From assembly GCF_000499205.1 (NCBI RefSeq), contig NZ_AWUK01000007.1, positions 62,001-126,000 of the forward strand: 64,000 nt of DNA. The letters are read 5' to 3'. This stretch comes from Paenibacillus sp. MAEPY2 (GTDB lineage: Bacteria; Bacillota; Bacilli; Paenibacillales; Paenibacillaceae). Both the position numbers and the translations under genes were made by a program. Positions 9,772-17,967 of this stretch are shown in pieces (position 1 is the stretch's first letter; every line of letters begins with the position of its first letter). Under the pieces are notes generated by a model. The model did not search any database. It was not told where the DNA came from and worked only from the letters and a program-made list of their open reading frames with translations.

Positions 9772-11112
9772 TTGGATAAACGGGCAATTAAGGCATGGAT
9801 TACGTATGATTGGGCCAACTCGGCCTATGCGACGACGGTACTTGCAGCGGTTCTTCCCGTCTTCTATGCTTCTGTGGCTGCTGCAACACTGGATGCAGAT
9901 ACCGCAGCATCTTATCTGGCGTATACCCATTCCATCGGCATGTTATGTGTAGCCCTGTTAACCCCTTTGCTGGGGACCTTAGCGGATTTATCGGGACGTA
10001 AGGGGGACTTTCTAAAGGTATTCTCCATCATTGGCATCATCGCAACGCTCGGATTCAGCATCATTGGAGAGGGGGACTGGCTGCTTGCTTCTGCACTGCT
10101 GGTTATTTCGACCATCGGTTTTGCGGGTGGCAACACGTTCTATGATGCGATGCTGCCTGATCTGGTATCAGCCGAGCGAAGAGAGATGGTCTCCTCCAAA
10201 GGGTATGCTTATGGATACATTGGTGGAGGACTGTTGCTTGCGGTCAATATGCTGATGATTCAGCAGCCTGGCTGGTTTGGGATGGGAAGTACGCTTGCTG
10301 GAACGAGGCTTGCTTTTATCTCGGTAGCGTTGTGGTGGCTGGTGTTCTCGATTCCATTATTTCGCCATGCCCCACGTCGGCCTGCATCGCCAGAATTGCC
10401 TAAGTCATGGAAAGGCTATGCTGGTGTGGGCGTACGCAGACTTCGCCAAACGTTTCGCCAGATACGGCGTTTTCCCCAGTTGATGCGTATGCTGGTTGCT
10501 TTCTGGTTTTTCAATGATGGCATTAACACGATTATCCTGATGGCAACCATTTACGGTACAAGCATTGGGATCGGGACAGCCGATCTGATGTTGGCCTTGT
10601 TACTGACCCAGTTTATCGGGTTTCCTTGCACATTGTTATTGGGGGCATGGGCACAGCGTTGGGGTGCGAAGCAGGTGTTGATGGTCAGCTTGTCCATTTA
10701 CATATGCATCGTAATTTTGGGATATTTCATGACGTCAGCCATGCATTTCTATCTGCTCGCCGGACTGGTTGGCGTAGTTCAGGGCGTAAGCCAATCGACG
10801 GCGCGTTCCTTGTTCAGCAATTTGATGCCTGCAGGCAGAACAGGAGAGTATTTTGGTTTTGTTAATATTACAGGCAAATTCTCTTCGATTTTTGGGCCGT
10901 TTGTATTCGGTTGGGTGGGTCAATTAACAGGGTCAACCCGCTGGGGAATTCTATCTCTGATTTTCTTTTTCGCTGCTGGGATTGCTGTGTTATGGACGGT
11001 TAAGGTGCAGCAGGGTATGTCGGATGCAATTCAGGCCAATCAGGAAGACGAGCAAGGCTGGATGCATCATCCCATTTCAGCGAAAGGGTCGGAGGCAAGA
11101 TCGACTGGATGA
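9772..11112 (+). CDS. MFS transporter, UMF1 (Atg22-like) family
   Basis: Twelve-helix major facilitator related to the UMF1/VacB-Atg22 group, recognisable from its N-terminus (AWITYDWANSAYATTVLAAV), the ADLSGRKGDFLK loop after helix 2 and the NTFYDAMLPDLV block. Its substrate is unknown; yeast relatives export amino acids from the vacuole. The start is TTG 9772, 7 bp after AAAGGAAGG; an upstream in-frame ATG at 9748 is poorly placed. It stands alone between the divergent yhbH operon and a terminator, so it is probably not part of the lasso cluster. Confidence 0.85.
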   Translation: MDKRAIKAWITYDWANSAYATTVLAAVLPVFYASVAAATLDADTAASYLAYTHSIGMLCVALLTPLLGTLADLSGRKGDFLKVFSIIGIIATLGFSIIGEGDWLLASALLVISTIGFAGGNTFYDAMLPDLVSAERREMVSSKGYAYGYIGGGLLLAVNMLMIQQPGWFGMGSTLAGTRLAFISVALWWLVFSIPLFRHAPRRPASPELPKSWKGYAGVGVRRLRQTFRQIRRFPQLMRMLVAFWFFNDGINTIILMATIYGTSIGIGTADLMLALLLTQFIGFPCTLLLGAWAQRWGAKQVLMVSLSIYICIVILGYFMTSAMHFYLLAGLVGVVQGVSQSTARSLFSNLMPAGRTGEYFGFVNITGKFSSIFGPFVFGWVGQLTGSTRWGILSLIFFFAAGIAVLWTVKVQQGMSDAIQANQEDEQGWMHHPISAKGSEARSTG

Positions 11113-11158
11113 GTGGTTAACGATGTGGTATTGCTAATCTTTTATTATTAATAATAGT

Positions 11159-11203
11159 AGCTCTGTGGGTCTGTTTATTCGTAAACGGCTCCAGAGCTTT
11201 TTC
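11159..11203 (+). terminator. terminator after the MFS gene
   Basis: AGCTCTG (11159-11165) pairs with CAGAGCT (11192-11198), an inner GTTTA-TTCG-TAAAC hairpin sits inside, and a T run follows. Confidence 0.7.
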
Positions 11204-11318
11204 ATGTTTGTGCAACAGTCATAACTAGTAAGCACGATAGAAAATGTATAAGTGCTTAAACGACAGAGAGCAGAATAGAGTGGATAGAAAGATATTATGA
11301 AAAGGTGAAAATAAAAGA

Positions 11319-11347
11319 TTGACATGATACATTTTGTATCATAGAGT
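11319..11347 (+). promoter_or_regulatory. promoter of the lasso operon with a palindrome filling its spacer
   Basis: TTGACA (11319-11324) is a perfect -35 box. A 17-bp spacer leads to TAGAGT (11342-11347), a 4/6 match to the -10. The spacer is exactly the perfect palindrome TGATACA-TTT-TGTATCA (11325-11341). A repressor bound there would block polymerase. A ~140-base leader separates it from the first gene; I see no other element in 11204-11496. Confidence 0.7.
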
Positions 11348-11496
11348 AAAACTATGAATACATATCGTATCTAAAAGTTGTCGAAAGCACATCATCCATT
11401 GTACCTATTCCCTTATGGTTTTTATAGCCGATGTTGAGATAAAGAGAGCTATACCAACTGCATGCTTATTTTAATTTTACAGAGGAGAGGCTGCCC

Positions 11497-12765
11497 TTGG
11501 TAGATGTTCATGGTAACGGACTTGTCTTACTACTATGTGTACCTCGCAGTGGAAGTTCGCTATCCACCGTGATGCTGCAAAATCACAGCCGTGTATTTGC
11601 TACACAAGAGATGTGGTTTCTGATGAATCTTGTAGATTTGCAGAAGGCTGATTCCCGCCCATATGGCGGAAGTGCAATCATCCGTCAGTTTTATAGCGCC
11701 ATGGTCTCAGACGAAGGTTTTGAAAAGGCGTGCAGAAGCTTTGCTCTTGAAATTTATAACGGATTTCTGGAGGGGAGCGGGGCAGACTTCCTCGTAGATA
11801 AATCTCCTCGTTACTATTATATGCTGGAATGGCTGGATCGCCTGTTTCCACAGTCCAAGCGCATTCATCTTCAGCGTAACCCCCTTTCCATAGCAGCTTC
11901 CTACAAAAAGGTAAACCGCCATACAGGAGAAGGCTTCGAACTGATTCGCAGCTTGCAGAGTCCGAATCTTAATATGAAAGCTGTTGATCTCACGCTGGGT
12001 ATGCTCCGTTTGAATGATTATTTTGCGGACAAACACACGAATGCCTATGAAGTTCAGTACGAACAACTCGTCTCCAATCCTCGGGACGAAATGGAAAAGT
12101 TATGTGGCTTTCTTGGTATCGGATATGAAGAGGGAATAGAGCAATATGGACGCTTTGCGGATAGTACAAAGTCCAATATGTTCTACAGTATGGGTGTCGG
12201 TGATCCGTTTCTGTCCTCCCATCAGGAAGCTCATAAGGATTCTGTTAACAACTGGAAAAATATACTGAATCCACAGGAAGTTGAATTTTATTGCCGAGTA
12301 ATGGGTGCAGATCTGTTCCATCGGATGGGGTACAGTGAACAGCTGGAAGAAGCCGAGCAATGGACGGGTGTGCGCTATGAAGCTGGCCCGGATGAGGAAG
12401 TCATTGGGAAGCTAGATCGTCAATTCTCCGAAGCAACAGGCTGCAGCTGGCAGCATGGTTACCGGATGCAGCCTGTAGACGTTGGGGGCAGTACTCAAGA
12501 TGGCAATAGCAATAATCTTGGAACGAGTGAACCAAAAGCGATTGATCCGACACTGGCCGCACTCGCAACCATCAGGCAACTGGAAGCCGCACTTCGTGCA
12601 GCCGATAATCGGCTGGAGCGAGGGTACAATGAGCGGGAACGATTGAAGGCACAACTCGCCTCTGCTCATAGCAAGATTCAGCGTATCAAATCCTTGATTC
12701 CGTTTGGTAACCAGTTAAGCGCCTGGGCTTCACAGCGCAAGATACTTCGGGGAGGAAAGTCATGA
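11497..12765 (+). CDS. PAPS-dependent sulfotransferase, first gene of the lasso peptide operon
   Basis: Soluble sulfotransferase that should move sulfate from PAPS to a hydroxyl acceptor. The 5'-phosphosulfate loop CVPRSGSSLS lies at residues 14-23, VDKSPRYYYML follows near 100, and the 3'-phosphate motif RNPLSIAASYKK near 130. The catalytic region ends near residue 300. A low-complexity Gly/Asn/Ser linker and then a ~60-residue charged, probably coiled-coil tail (residues ~345-405) make it longer than usual, 422 residues. The TTG start follows AGAGGAGAGG by 6 bp. The 3' end overlaps the cyclase gene by 4 bp, which ties it to the lasso operon. The likely substrate is the lasso peptide (two Tyr, several Thr/Ser in the core), but this is inference. 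Confidence 0.85.
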   Translation: MVDVHGNGLVLLLCVPRSGSSLSTVMLQNHSRVFATQEMWFLMNLVDLQKADSRPYGGSAIIRQFYSAMVSDEGFEKACRSFALEIYNGFLEGSGADFLVDKSPRYYYMLEWLDRLFPQSKRIHLQRNPLSIAASYKKVNRHTGEGFELIRSLQSPNLNMKAVDLTLGMLRLNDYFADKHTNAYEVQYEQLVSNPRDEMEKLCGFLGIGYEEGIEQYGRFADSTKSNMFYSMGVGDPFLSSHQEAHKDSVNNWKNILNPQEVEFYCRVMGADLFHRMGYSEQLEEAEQWTGVRYEAGPDEEVIGKLDRQFSEATGCSWQHGYRMQPVDVGGSTQDGNSNNLGTSEPKAIDPTLAALATIRQLEAALRAADNRLERGYNERERLKAQLASAHSKIQRIKSLIPFGNQLSAWASQRKILRGGKS

Positions 12766-14693
12766 GCGCTATAGCAGGAATTGTTCACACCGATGGTCAG
12801 CAAGCGTTATGGGAGGACAGTTGGCACCTATATGCCAGTCTGGGGCACGTTCCGGCGGATACAACTGGGGTCTGGAAAGGTAATGAAGCCTTCCTGAGCT
12901 GCCACGCCCAGTGGATTACACCAGAGTCGGTCAGGGAGCAATTGCCTTTATTTGATGAAGTGAGCGGTCTGACCATCACGGCGGATGCCATTTTGGATAA
13001 TCGGGAACAGCTGGCAGATCAACTCTCTATATCGAGAGCGGAGTTAGCAGGATTGTCGGATAGTGAACTAATCCTGCGTGCATATCAGCGATGGGATGAA
13101 CATATGGCGGAGAAACTGCTTGGTGATTTTGCCTTCGCCATCTGGGACGATCGCAAGCGCAGACTCTTCGCTGCCAGAGACATTACTGGCATGAGATCCT
13201 TTTATTTTCGGCATGATGGTCAGCGGTTTGCCTTCTGTACCTTAATGAATCCGTTACTGCAACTGGAAGGTGTACATAAAGAGCTGGATGAAATCTGGTT
13301 GTCCGAATTTCTTGCCATTCCCGACATGCATGACTCAGCAGATATCCATTCTACCGTCTATCGTGGAGTAAGCCAGCTGCCTCCAGCCCATACGCTTAGC
13401 TTCAGGGATGGCAGGCTGGAACAGAAACAATATCATCGCTGGGACGAAGTGGAGCCTCTAAGACTCAAGTCCGACGGGGAATATGTAGAAGCTTTCCGTG
13501 AGGTATTTGGTCAAGCCGTTGGATCGCGTTTGCGAACGCATCGACAGGTGGCTGCTGCTTTGAGCGGAGGGCTGGATTCTGGAGCTGTGGTTGGATTTGC
13601 GTCAGGAACACTGCGGAGACAGGGAAAAACGTTAAATGCGTACAGTTATGTTCCGGTGTCTGATTTTACGGATTATACATCGAAAACGCTGTTAGCGGAT
13701 GAACGCCCTTTTATCCAGTCTACCGTTAATCACGTCGGTAATATCACGGAGAATTATCTTGATTTCGAGGGGAGAAGTCCTCTTAGTGAAGTAGATACCT
13801 GGCTTGATATTATGGAAATGCCCTATAAATACTTTGAGAACTCATTCTGGATTCGTGGATTCTATGAAAAAGCGAGCCAGCAGGATGCAGGCATTTTATT
13901 GACTGGAGCACGGGGCAACTTCACGGTATCCTGGGGGCCGGCACTGGATTATTACGCCAGTTTGCTAAAAAGCGGACGCTGGTTCCGGTGGCTCCGGGAA
14001 ATGCAGCAGTACAGTGAACGTACCGGGATGAAATTCTCACGAATTGCCAAAATTACGGGCCGTAAAGCGTATCCGGAATTATTCAAATCCATGTCAAAGG
14101 GGGCTGCCCAGGCTGCATCGGTACAATTAATCCATCCGGAGTTTGCTAGGCGAACAGGCGTATTGGAACGGCTCAAATCCATTATTGTTCTGCAAGGCGG
14201 TGCTCAGGCAGATGCGCTTAAAGTACGGGCAGAGAAATTCAACAACCTGGCCATTGCAAACAAAAATGGTGCTGTCGCCACCAAATGCTCTCTTCGTTAT
14301 CGGACATGGGAACGTGATCCTACGAGTGATGCCAGAGTGATTCGTTTCTGTCTGTCCGTGCCGATAGAACAATATGTTAATCAGGGGACGGACCGGTCCT
14401 TAATTCGTCGGGCTACCTCACCCGAGCTGCCTGACAAAGTAAGATTAAATCAGCGAGTACGCGGAGTCCAGCCTGCAGATTGGTTGCACCGTATGATTCC
14501 CAATTGGGGCGATTTTACTGCCGAATTACGTGCGCTATGTTCTGACAGCCGGGTCGCCGGCATATTGAACACAGAGCGAATCAAGTCGGCACTTGCGAAT
14601 TTTCCAAACCCTCGACCCGAGCTTGCTTCCCATCCGGACTTGCGGTTGATGATGCATAGCCTGATCGTATATCGATTCATACAAAAGTTTTGA
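12762..14693 (+). CDS. lasso peptide cyclase (asparagine synthetase-like, LarC/McjC type)
   Basis: Activates the side-chain carboxylate of the ring acid with ATP and closes the macrolactam onto the new N-terminus of the lasso core. The N-terminal half is an asparagine-synthetase glutaminase fold starting MSAIAGIVHTDG; the nucleophilic Cys2 of true glutaminases is replaced by Ser, as is usual in lasso cyclases. The synthetase half has the pyrophosphatase motif SGGLDS at residues 268-273. Its 643 residues fit the family. The ATG at 12762 overlaps the sulfotransferase stop. It stands directly before the precursor gene, in the C-A order typical of Firmicute lasso clusters. Confidence 0.95.
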   Translation: MSAIAGIVHTDGQQALWEDSWHLYASLGHVPADTTGVWKGNEAFLSCHAQWITPESVREQLPLFDEVSGLTITADAILDNREQLADQLSISRAELAGLSDSELILRAYQRWDEHMAEKLLGDFAFAIWDDRKRRLFAARDITGMRSFYFRHDGQRFAFCTLMNPLLQLEGVHKELDEIWLSEFLAIPDMHDSADIHSTVYRGVSQLPPAHTLSFRDGRLEQKQYHRWDEVEPLRLKSDGEYVEAFREVFGQAVGSRLRTHRQVAAALSGGLDSGAVVGFASGTLRRQGKTLNAYSYVPVSDFTDYTSKTLLADERPFIQSTVNHVGNITENYLDFEGRSPLSEVDTWLDIMEMPYKYFENSFWIRGFYEKASQQDAGILLTGARGNFTVSWGPALDYYASLLKSGRWFRWLREMQQYSERTGMKFSRIAKITGRKAYPELFKSMSKGAAQAASVQLIHPEFARRTGVLERLKSIIVLQGGAQADALKVRAEKFNNLAIANKNGAVATKCSLRYRTWERDPTSDARVIRFCLSVPIEQYVNQGTDRSLIRRATSPELPDKVRLNQRVRGVQPADWLHRMIPNWGDFTAELRALCSDSRVAGILNTERIKSALANFPNPRPELASHPDLRLMMHSLIVYRFIQKF

Positions 14694-14768
14694 ACTTGCC
14701 AGTGGATGATTGATGTGAACTGAAGTAAGATTCATTATTTCATTGACTCATGAAGGGAGGTGAATACG

Positions 14769-14909
14769 ATGCAAATGCAAAAGAAAGAATGGCTAGCACC
14801 AGCACTGGAAGTGTTGGAAGTGAACCAAACCATGGCGGGAACAGGATACAGACAAATTGACTGGATAACTGTTCACGATGCTGACATGTACGACCCGCCT
14901 ACTTCCTAA
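14769..14909 (+). CDS. lasso peptide precursor (paeninodin-like)
   Basis: A 46-residue peptide behind GGGAGG (14755-14760), 75 bp after the cyclase gene. The leader has the RRE-recognition pattern W8-LA-P11-A-L13 and ends VNQTM with Thr at -2, as lasso leaders do. The predicted 24-residue core starts after Met22: A1-G-T-G-Y5-R-Q-I-D9 form the ring, and the tail is W10-I-T-V-H-D-A-D-M-Y19-D-P-P-T-S24. Asp9 is the only acid at positions 7-9, so an Ala1-Asp9 nine-residue ring is expected. The AG.G start, Asp9 and C-terminal Ser match paeninodin, whose last Ser is phosphorylated. Tyr5 and Tyr19 are possible sulfation sites. Confidence 0.9.
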   Translation: MQMQKKEWLAPALEVLEVNQTMAGTGYRQIDWITVHDADMYDPPTS

Positions 14910-14942
14910 GTTATTAAGCTTTAACCTGTGCCATTATACTTA

Positions 14943-14985
14943 AAGGGCGGAAAGGCAACAAATCCATCTTTTCGCCTCCGCCCTT
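14943..14985 (+). promoter_or_regulatory. hairpin that competes with the precursor-gene terminator
   Basis: AAGGGCGG (14943-14950) can pair with CCGCCCTT (14978-14985). The right arm is also the left arm of the following terminator, so the two hairpins exclude one another. It may act as an antiterminator or as an RNA 3'-end protector. Confidence 0.55.
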
Positions 14986-15020
14986 ATATTTGAGCAATAT
15001 GAATATAAGGGCTTTTTTAT
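14980..15020 (+). terminator. strong terminator between lasso precursor and kinase genes
   Basis: GCCCTTATATT (14980-14990) pairs perfectly with AATATAAGGGC (15002-15012), followed by TTTTTTATTT. It would end most transcripts after the precursor and leave lower expression of the processing genes. Confidence 0.85.
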
Positions 15021-15053
15021 TTACATGAAGAATTGCAAAGGAGGAGTCATTCA

Positions 15054-16001
15054 TTGTTGCCTGTGCAGTATGAAGCTTATGGCTTGCGTTGGCTGAGCCA
15101 ATTTCCATTGCCCGAACTCCAAATCGTACAGGGTGGTGCAGATTTAGATACCGCCACTGTTGATGTACACATCCAGATTGCTGATTTAAAAACACGTTGG
15201 AACGAGTGGGACGTGGGGAGAGACAACTTTGTTGCCCGGGATGGAAGTCTTTTTTTTAGAATTGAAGATAGCGGTCTTTTTTTTATGGAACAGGGAAATA
15301 GAATCATAGTATCTCCTGAACCGGGAGCTGATATTAAAAAGGTACGATTATTTATCCTAGGCACATGTATGGCCATCATTATGATGCAACGCAGCATTTT
15401 GCCTCTACATGGAAGCGCAGTGGTCATTGATGGATGGGCGTATGCATTTGTTGGGCATTCTGGTGCAGGAAAGTCCACATTATCCGCAGCACTTGCTACG
15501 CGTGGTTATCCGCTTTTGACGGATGATGTTGTGGCACTGACATGGGATGCGGGGGGAAGAGCAATCGTATCGCCGGGGTATCCGCAGCAAAAGTTATGGC
15601 AGCCCAGCCTTGATGGATTCGGCATGAAGGAACAGGATTATGCAACGGTTCATGCAGAGATTACGAAGTACGCGATACCTGTTCAGCACTATTTTCATGA
15701 TAGACCGGTTCCGCTTGCTGCTGTTTTTGAACTTGATCCAAAGCCGGAAGAGATGCTGAAACCCGTACAGCTGATGGAAGTTGCAGGATTGGAACGCCTT
15801 CACATGTTGTGCTCTCATACCTTTCGTAGTGGTCTTGTGACCAGGCAGGGTCTGGCACAATGGCTGTTCGAGACAGTGTCACGACTGTCCGCCAGTATCG
15901 AAGTTTTCAGAATCACGAGGTCAGGACCTGATTTTACTGCTTTTGAGATGGCTGACCGGATTACAGAACATGCACGTAAAGGAGTGTATACAGGACAATG
16001 A
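15054..16001 (+). CDS. HPr kinase-like lasso peptide kinase (PadeK type)
   Basis: Kinase related to the C-terminal half of HPr kinase/phosphorylase. In the paeninodin system the homologue phosphorylates the C-terminal Ser of the precursor; the precursor here also ends in Ser. The P-loop GHSGAGKST is at residues 134-142, with TDDVVAL following as the Walker B-like element. The start is TTG 15054, 9 bp after AAGGAGG; a TTG at 15033 would place the ribosome site inside the gene. The stop overlaps the next ATG as ATGA. At 315 residues it lacks the dedicated phosphorylase features of housekeeping HprK, which supports the specialised role. Confidence 0.9.
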   Translation: MLPVQYEAYGLRWLSQFPLPELQIVQGGADLDTATVDVHIQIADLKTRWNEWDVGRDNFVARDGSLFFRIEDSGLFFMEQGNRIIVSPEPGADIKKVRLFILGTCMAIIMMQRSILPLHGSAVVIDGWAYAFVGHSGAGKSTLSAALATRGYPLLTDDVVALTWDAGGRAIVSPGYPQQKLWQPSLDGFGMKEQDYATVHAEITKYAIPVQHYFHDRPVPLAAVFELDPKPEEMLKPVQLMEVAGLERLHMLCSHTFRSGLVTRQGLAQWLFETVSRLSASIEVFRITRSGPDFTAFEMADRITEHARKGVYTGQ

Positions 16002-16297
16002 CAGCAACGAAGCCAATGAATGGGGAAGAACGTGTGTTGCGGAAGGAAGGCAATCTTGTCAGTGACATGGGCGGGGAAAAAGTCATGATGAGCATTCATA
16101 ACGGAAAGTACTATAACCTGGGAAGCACGGGTGGACGAATCTGGGATCTGATCAGTGAAGAACGAACATTGAATGAATTGATTGAAGTGTTAGCCTCAGA
16201 ATATGAGATTGAACCAGAGCTATGCCGTGAACAGGTTGTTCAATTCCTTGAGCATCTGACACATGAAGGATTAATTGACGTTACCCGCGGAGAGTAG
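15998..16297 (+). CDS. PqqD-like RRE protein (lasso B1)
   Basis: Ninety-nine-residue winged-helix peptide-recognition protein of the PqqD fold. It binds the leader and presents the precursor to the peptidase and other tailoring enzymes. The block YYNLGSTGGRIWDLI is the typical PqqD signature, followed by LIEVLASEYEIEPE and a C-terminal helix pair. It overlaps the kinase gene by 4 bp and ends 4 bp before the peptidase ATG. Split B1/B2 proteins are usual for Firmicute lasso clusters. Confidence 0.93.
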   Translation: MTATKPMNGEERVLRKEGNLVSDMGGEKVMMSIHNGKYYNLGSTGGRIWDLISEERTLNELIEVLASEYEIEPELCREQVVQFLEHLTHEGLIDVTRGE

Positions 16298-16301
16298 AGC
16301 C

Positions 16302-16784
16302 ATGTTGCGAAAAATTAAAGCATATCGTTCATTGCCGCGTGAAATCCGTGGACTGGTATGGGAAGCCTATGTCCACCTTGGGTGGGCACGAATACTGAAG
16401 GCGATGCCTTTTGCCAAGATTGCTCCAGGCCTCGGTACACCGATGTATGAAACGTCGATGACTGGACTCCATCGAAGTGAAGTGACGACGATACGAAATA
16501 TTTCTAAAGCCATACTCATTGCCAGCAGGTATACCTTATGGGAGAGCCGTTGCCTTGTCATGGCGATCGCAGCGATGAAGATGCTGGAACGCCGTAAAGT
16601 GGAGAGTACTCTATACATGGGTACTGCACGGAATGAACAAGGCCAAATGATGGCACATGCCTGGCTGCGAAGTGGGAAATTGATTGTGACCGGAGCAGAT
16701 ACAATGGACCAATATACGGTTGTCGGCGTGTTTGGCAAGCGGTGTCCTGAGAGGGGAGCTGGAGAGATTGTCTACGATACATGA
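16302..16784 (+). CDS. lasso leader peptidase (transglutaminase-like, B2)
   Basis: Cysteine peptidase that removes the leader peptide so that the cyclase can use the freed N-terminus. The transglutaminase-like core has Cys84 in ESRCLVMA, His119 in AHAWLRSG and Asp133 in TGADTM, the expected Cys-His-Asp triad. The ATG at 16302 follows GGAGAG. Its 160 residues fit stand-alone B2 proteins. The 3' end overlaps the nucleotidyltransferase gene. Confidence 0.93.
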   Translation: MLRKIKAYRSLPREIRGLVWEAYVHLGWARILKAMPFAKIAPGLGTPMYETSMTGLHRSEVTTIRNISKAILIASRYTLWESRCLVMAIAAMKMLERRKVESTLYMGTARNEQGQMMAHAWLRSGKLIVTGADTMDQYTVVGVFGKRCPERGAGEIVYDT

Positions 16785-17964
16785 ATGGGGAAATTATACA
16801 GCGGATTTTCCGCAGGAGCTTAAGCTGATTTTGAGCATGATTAAAGGCGATCTAACAGCAATCACCCCTGAGGACGCCCATATACGGATGGAGGACATGG
16901 ACTGGAAGCTCTTTTTGCAGCTCGCCCATCATCATCGACTGTACTCTGTTCTCTATCTGAAAATAAAAGAGTTGGATTCAGCGGTTATTCCCGCTTTTGT
17001 AGTGGAAAACCTGAGACAGCAATATACAGCCAATACGTTTCGCATGCTGCATCTGACCGCCGAAATGGAGCAGGTGTGTGGTGCTTTTCGTGAACGAGGC
17101 ATTCGAAATATTACGCTCAAAGGACCTGCATTGGCACATGATCTTTACGGAGATATATCCTTGCGGACCTCTAAAGATCTGGATATCCTCATTCCTTTTG
17201 ATGATGTGGAGTCCGCGGAAGAGATCCTTGAATCGCTTGGTTATGAATCGAAGGAAGGCAAACGAACACCGACCGTTGCCAGCTGGAAATGGCGGGAACA
17301 TCATATCTGTTACAAACACCCGGTCAAACGAACTCAAGTGGAGATCCACTGGCGACTTAACCCGGATTCGGGAAGAGAAACCGATTTTGAATTGCTTTGG
17401 AAACGCAGCCGATTCAGCACTTATACCCAGACGCCTGTCCGTATGCTGGAAAGGGAGGATCTGTGGGCATATCTCGTGACGCACGGCGCAAGACATGGGT
17501 GGTTCAGACTGCGTTGGCTGCTGGATATCGACCAGATGATTCGCTGCATGCCACTGGACGTCAAAAAAGTGGAGCGACGCCTGAAAGCTGAAGGCAGATT
17601 ATCCATCGGTTCACAGTCTCTTCATCTCGCTTCAGTATTGCTGGATACCCCTATAGATGCCCATTACCTCGCCTTGTTGTCCTCCCATAGACGAGAAGGA
17701 GAGAAATTAGCGAGACGCGGCGTAGTGTTCATGAATGAGATGATTGAGAGTCCGGCAGATGTAAAGAGTTATCGTTCCTATCTGTTCGCACTGCGAAGCA
17801 CAAGGCAGAAGCTGTTTTTCTTTATTGAACGTATGTATCCAAGTACCTGGGATGTAGATCAACTGCCGCTTCCGCGTTCACTGCATTTTTTGTATTTTCC
17901 GTTACGTCCGTTTCTCTGGTTCTGGCGGCGAATCAAAAGGAACACGATGACGGAGAGGGGATAA
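16768..17964 (+). CDS. nucleotidyltransferase-like protein of the lasso operon
   Basis: Protein of the NTP_transf_5 type. The core is LKGPALAHDLYGD, then LRTSKDLDILI, where DLD supplies the metal-binding Asp pair, near residues 125-155. The ~250 residues after it are helical and unassigned. I place the start at TTG 16768 because GGGGAG (16753-16758) precedes it; a TTG at 16720 is also in frame. It overlaps the peptidase gene by 17 bp and stops 3 bp before the exporter gene. Homologues occur in other Bacillales lasso clusters without a known product change; it could transfer a nucleotide or sugar, or be regulatory. Confidence 0.8.
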   Translation: MSTIHEWGNYTADFPQELKLILSMIKGDLTAITPEDAHIRMEDMDWKLFLQLAHHHRLYSVLYLKIKELDSAVIPAFVVENLRQQYTANTFRMLHLTAEMEQVCGAFRERGIRNITLKGPALAHDLYGDISLRTSKDLDILIPFDDVESAEEILESLGYESKEGKRTPTVASWKWREHHICYKHPVKRTQVEIHWRLNPDSGRETDFELLWKRSRFSTYTQTPVRMLEREDLWAYLVTHGARHGWFRLRWLLDIDQMIRCMPLDVKKVERRLKAEGRLSIGSQSLHLASVLLDTPIDAHYLALLSSHRREGEKLARRGVVFMNEMIESPADVKSYRSYLFALRSTRQKLFFFIERMYPSTWDVDQLPLPRSLHFLYFPLRPFLWFWRRIKRNTMTERG

Positions 17965-17967
17965 CCT

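Noticed and set aside
15033..15053. Longer start (TTG 15033) for the lasso kinase.
   Set aside because: It would put the AAGGAGG site inside the gene; TTG 15054 is correctly spaced.
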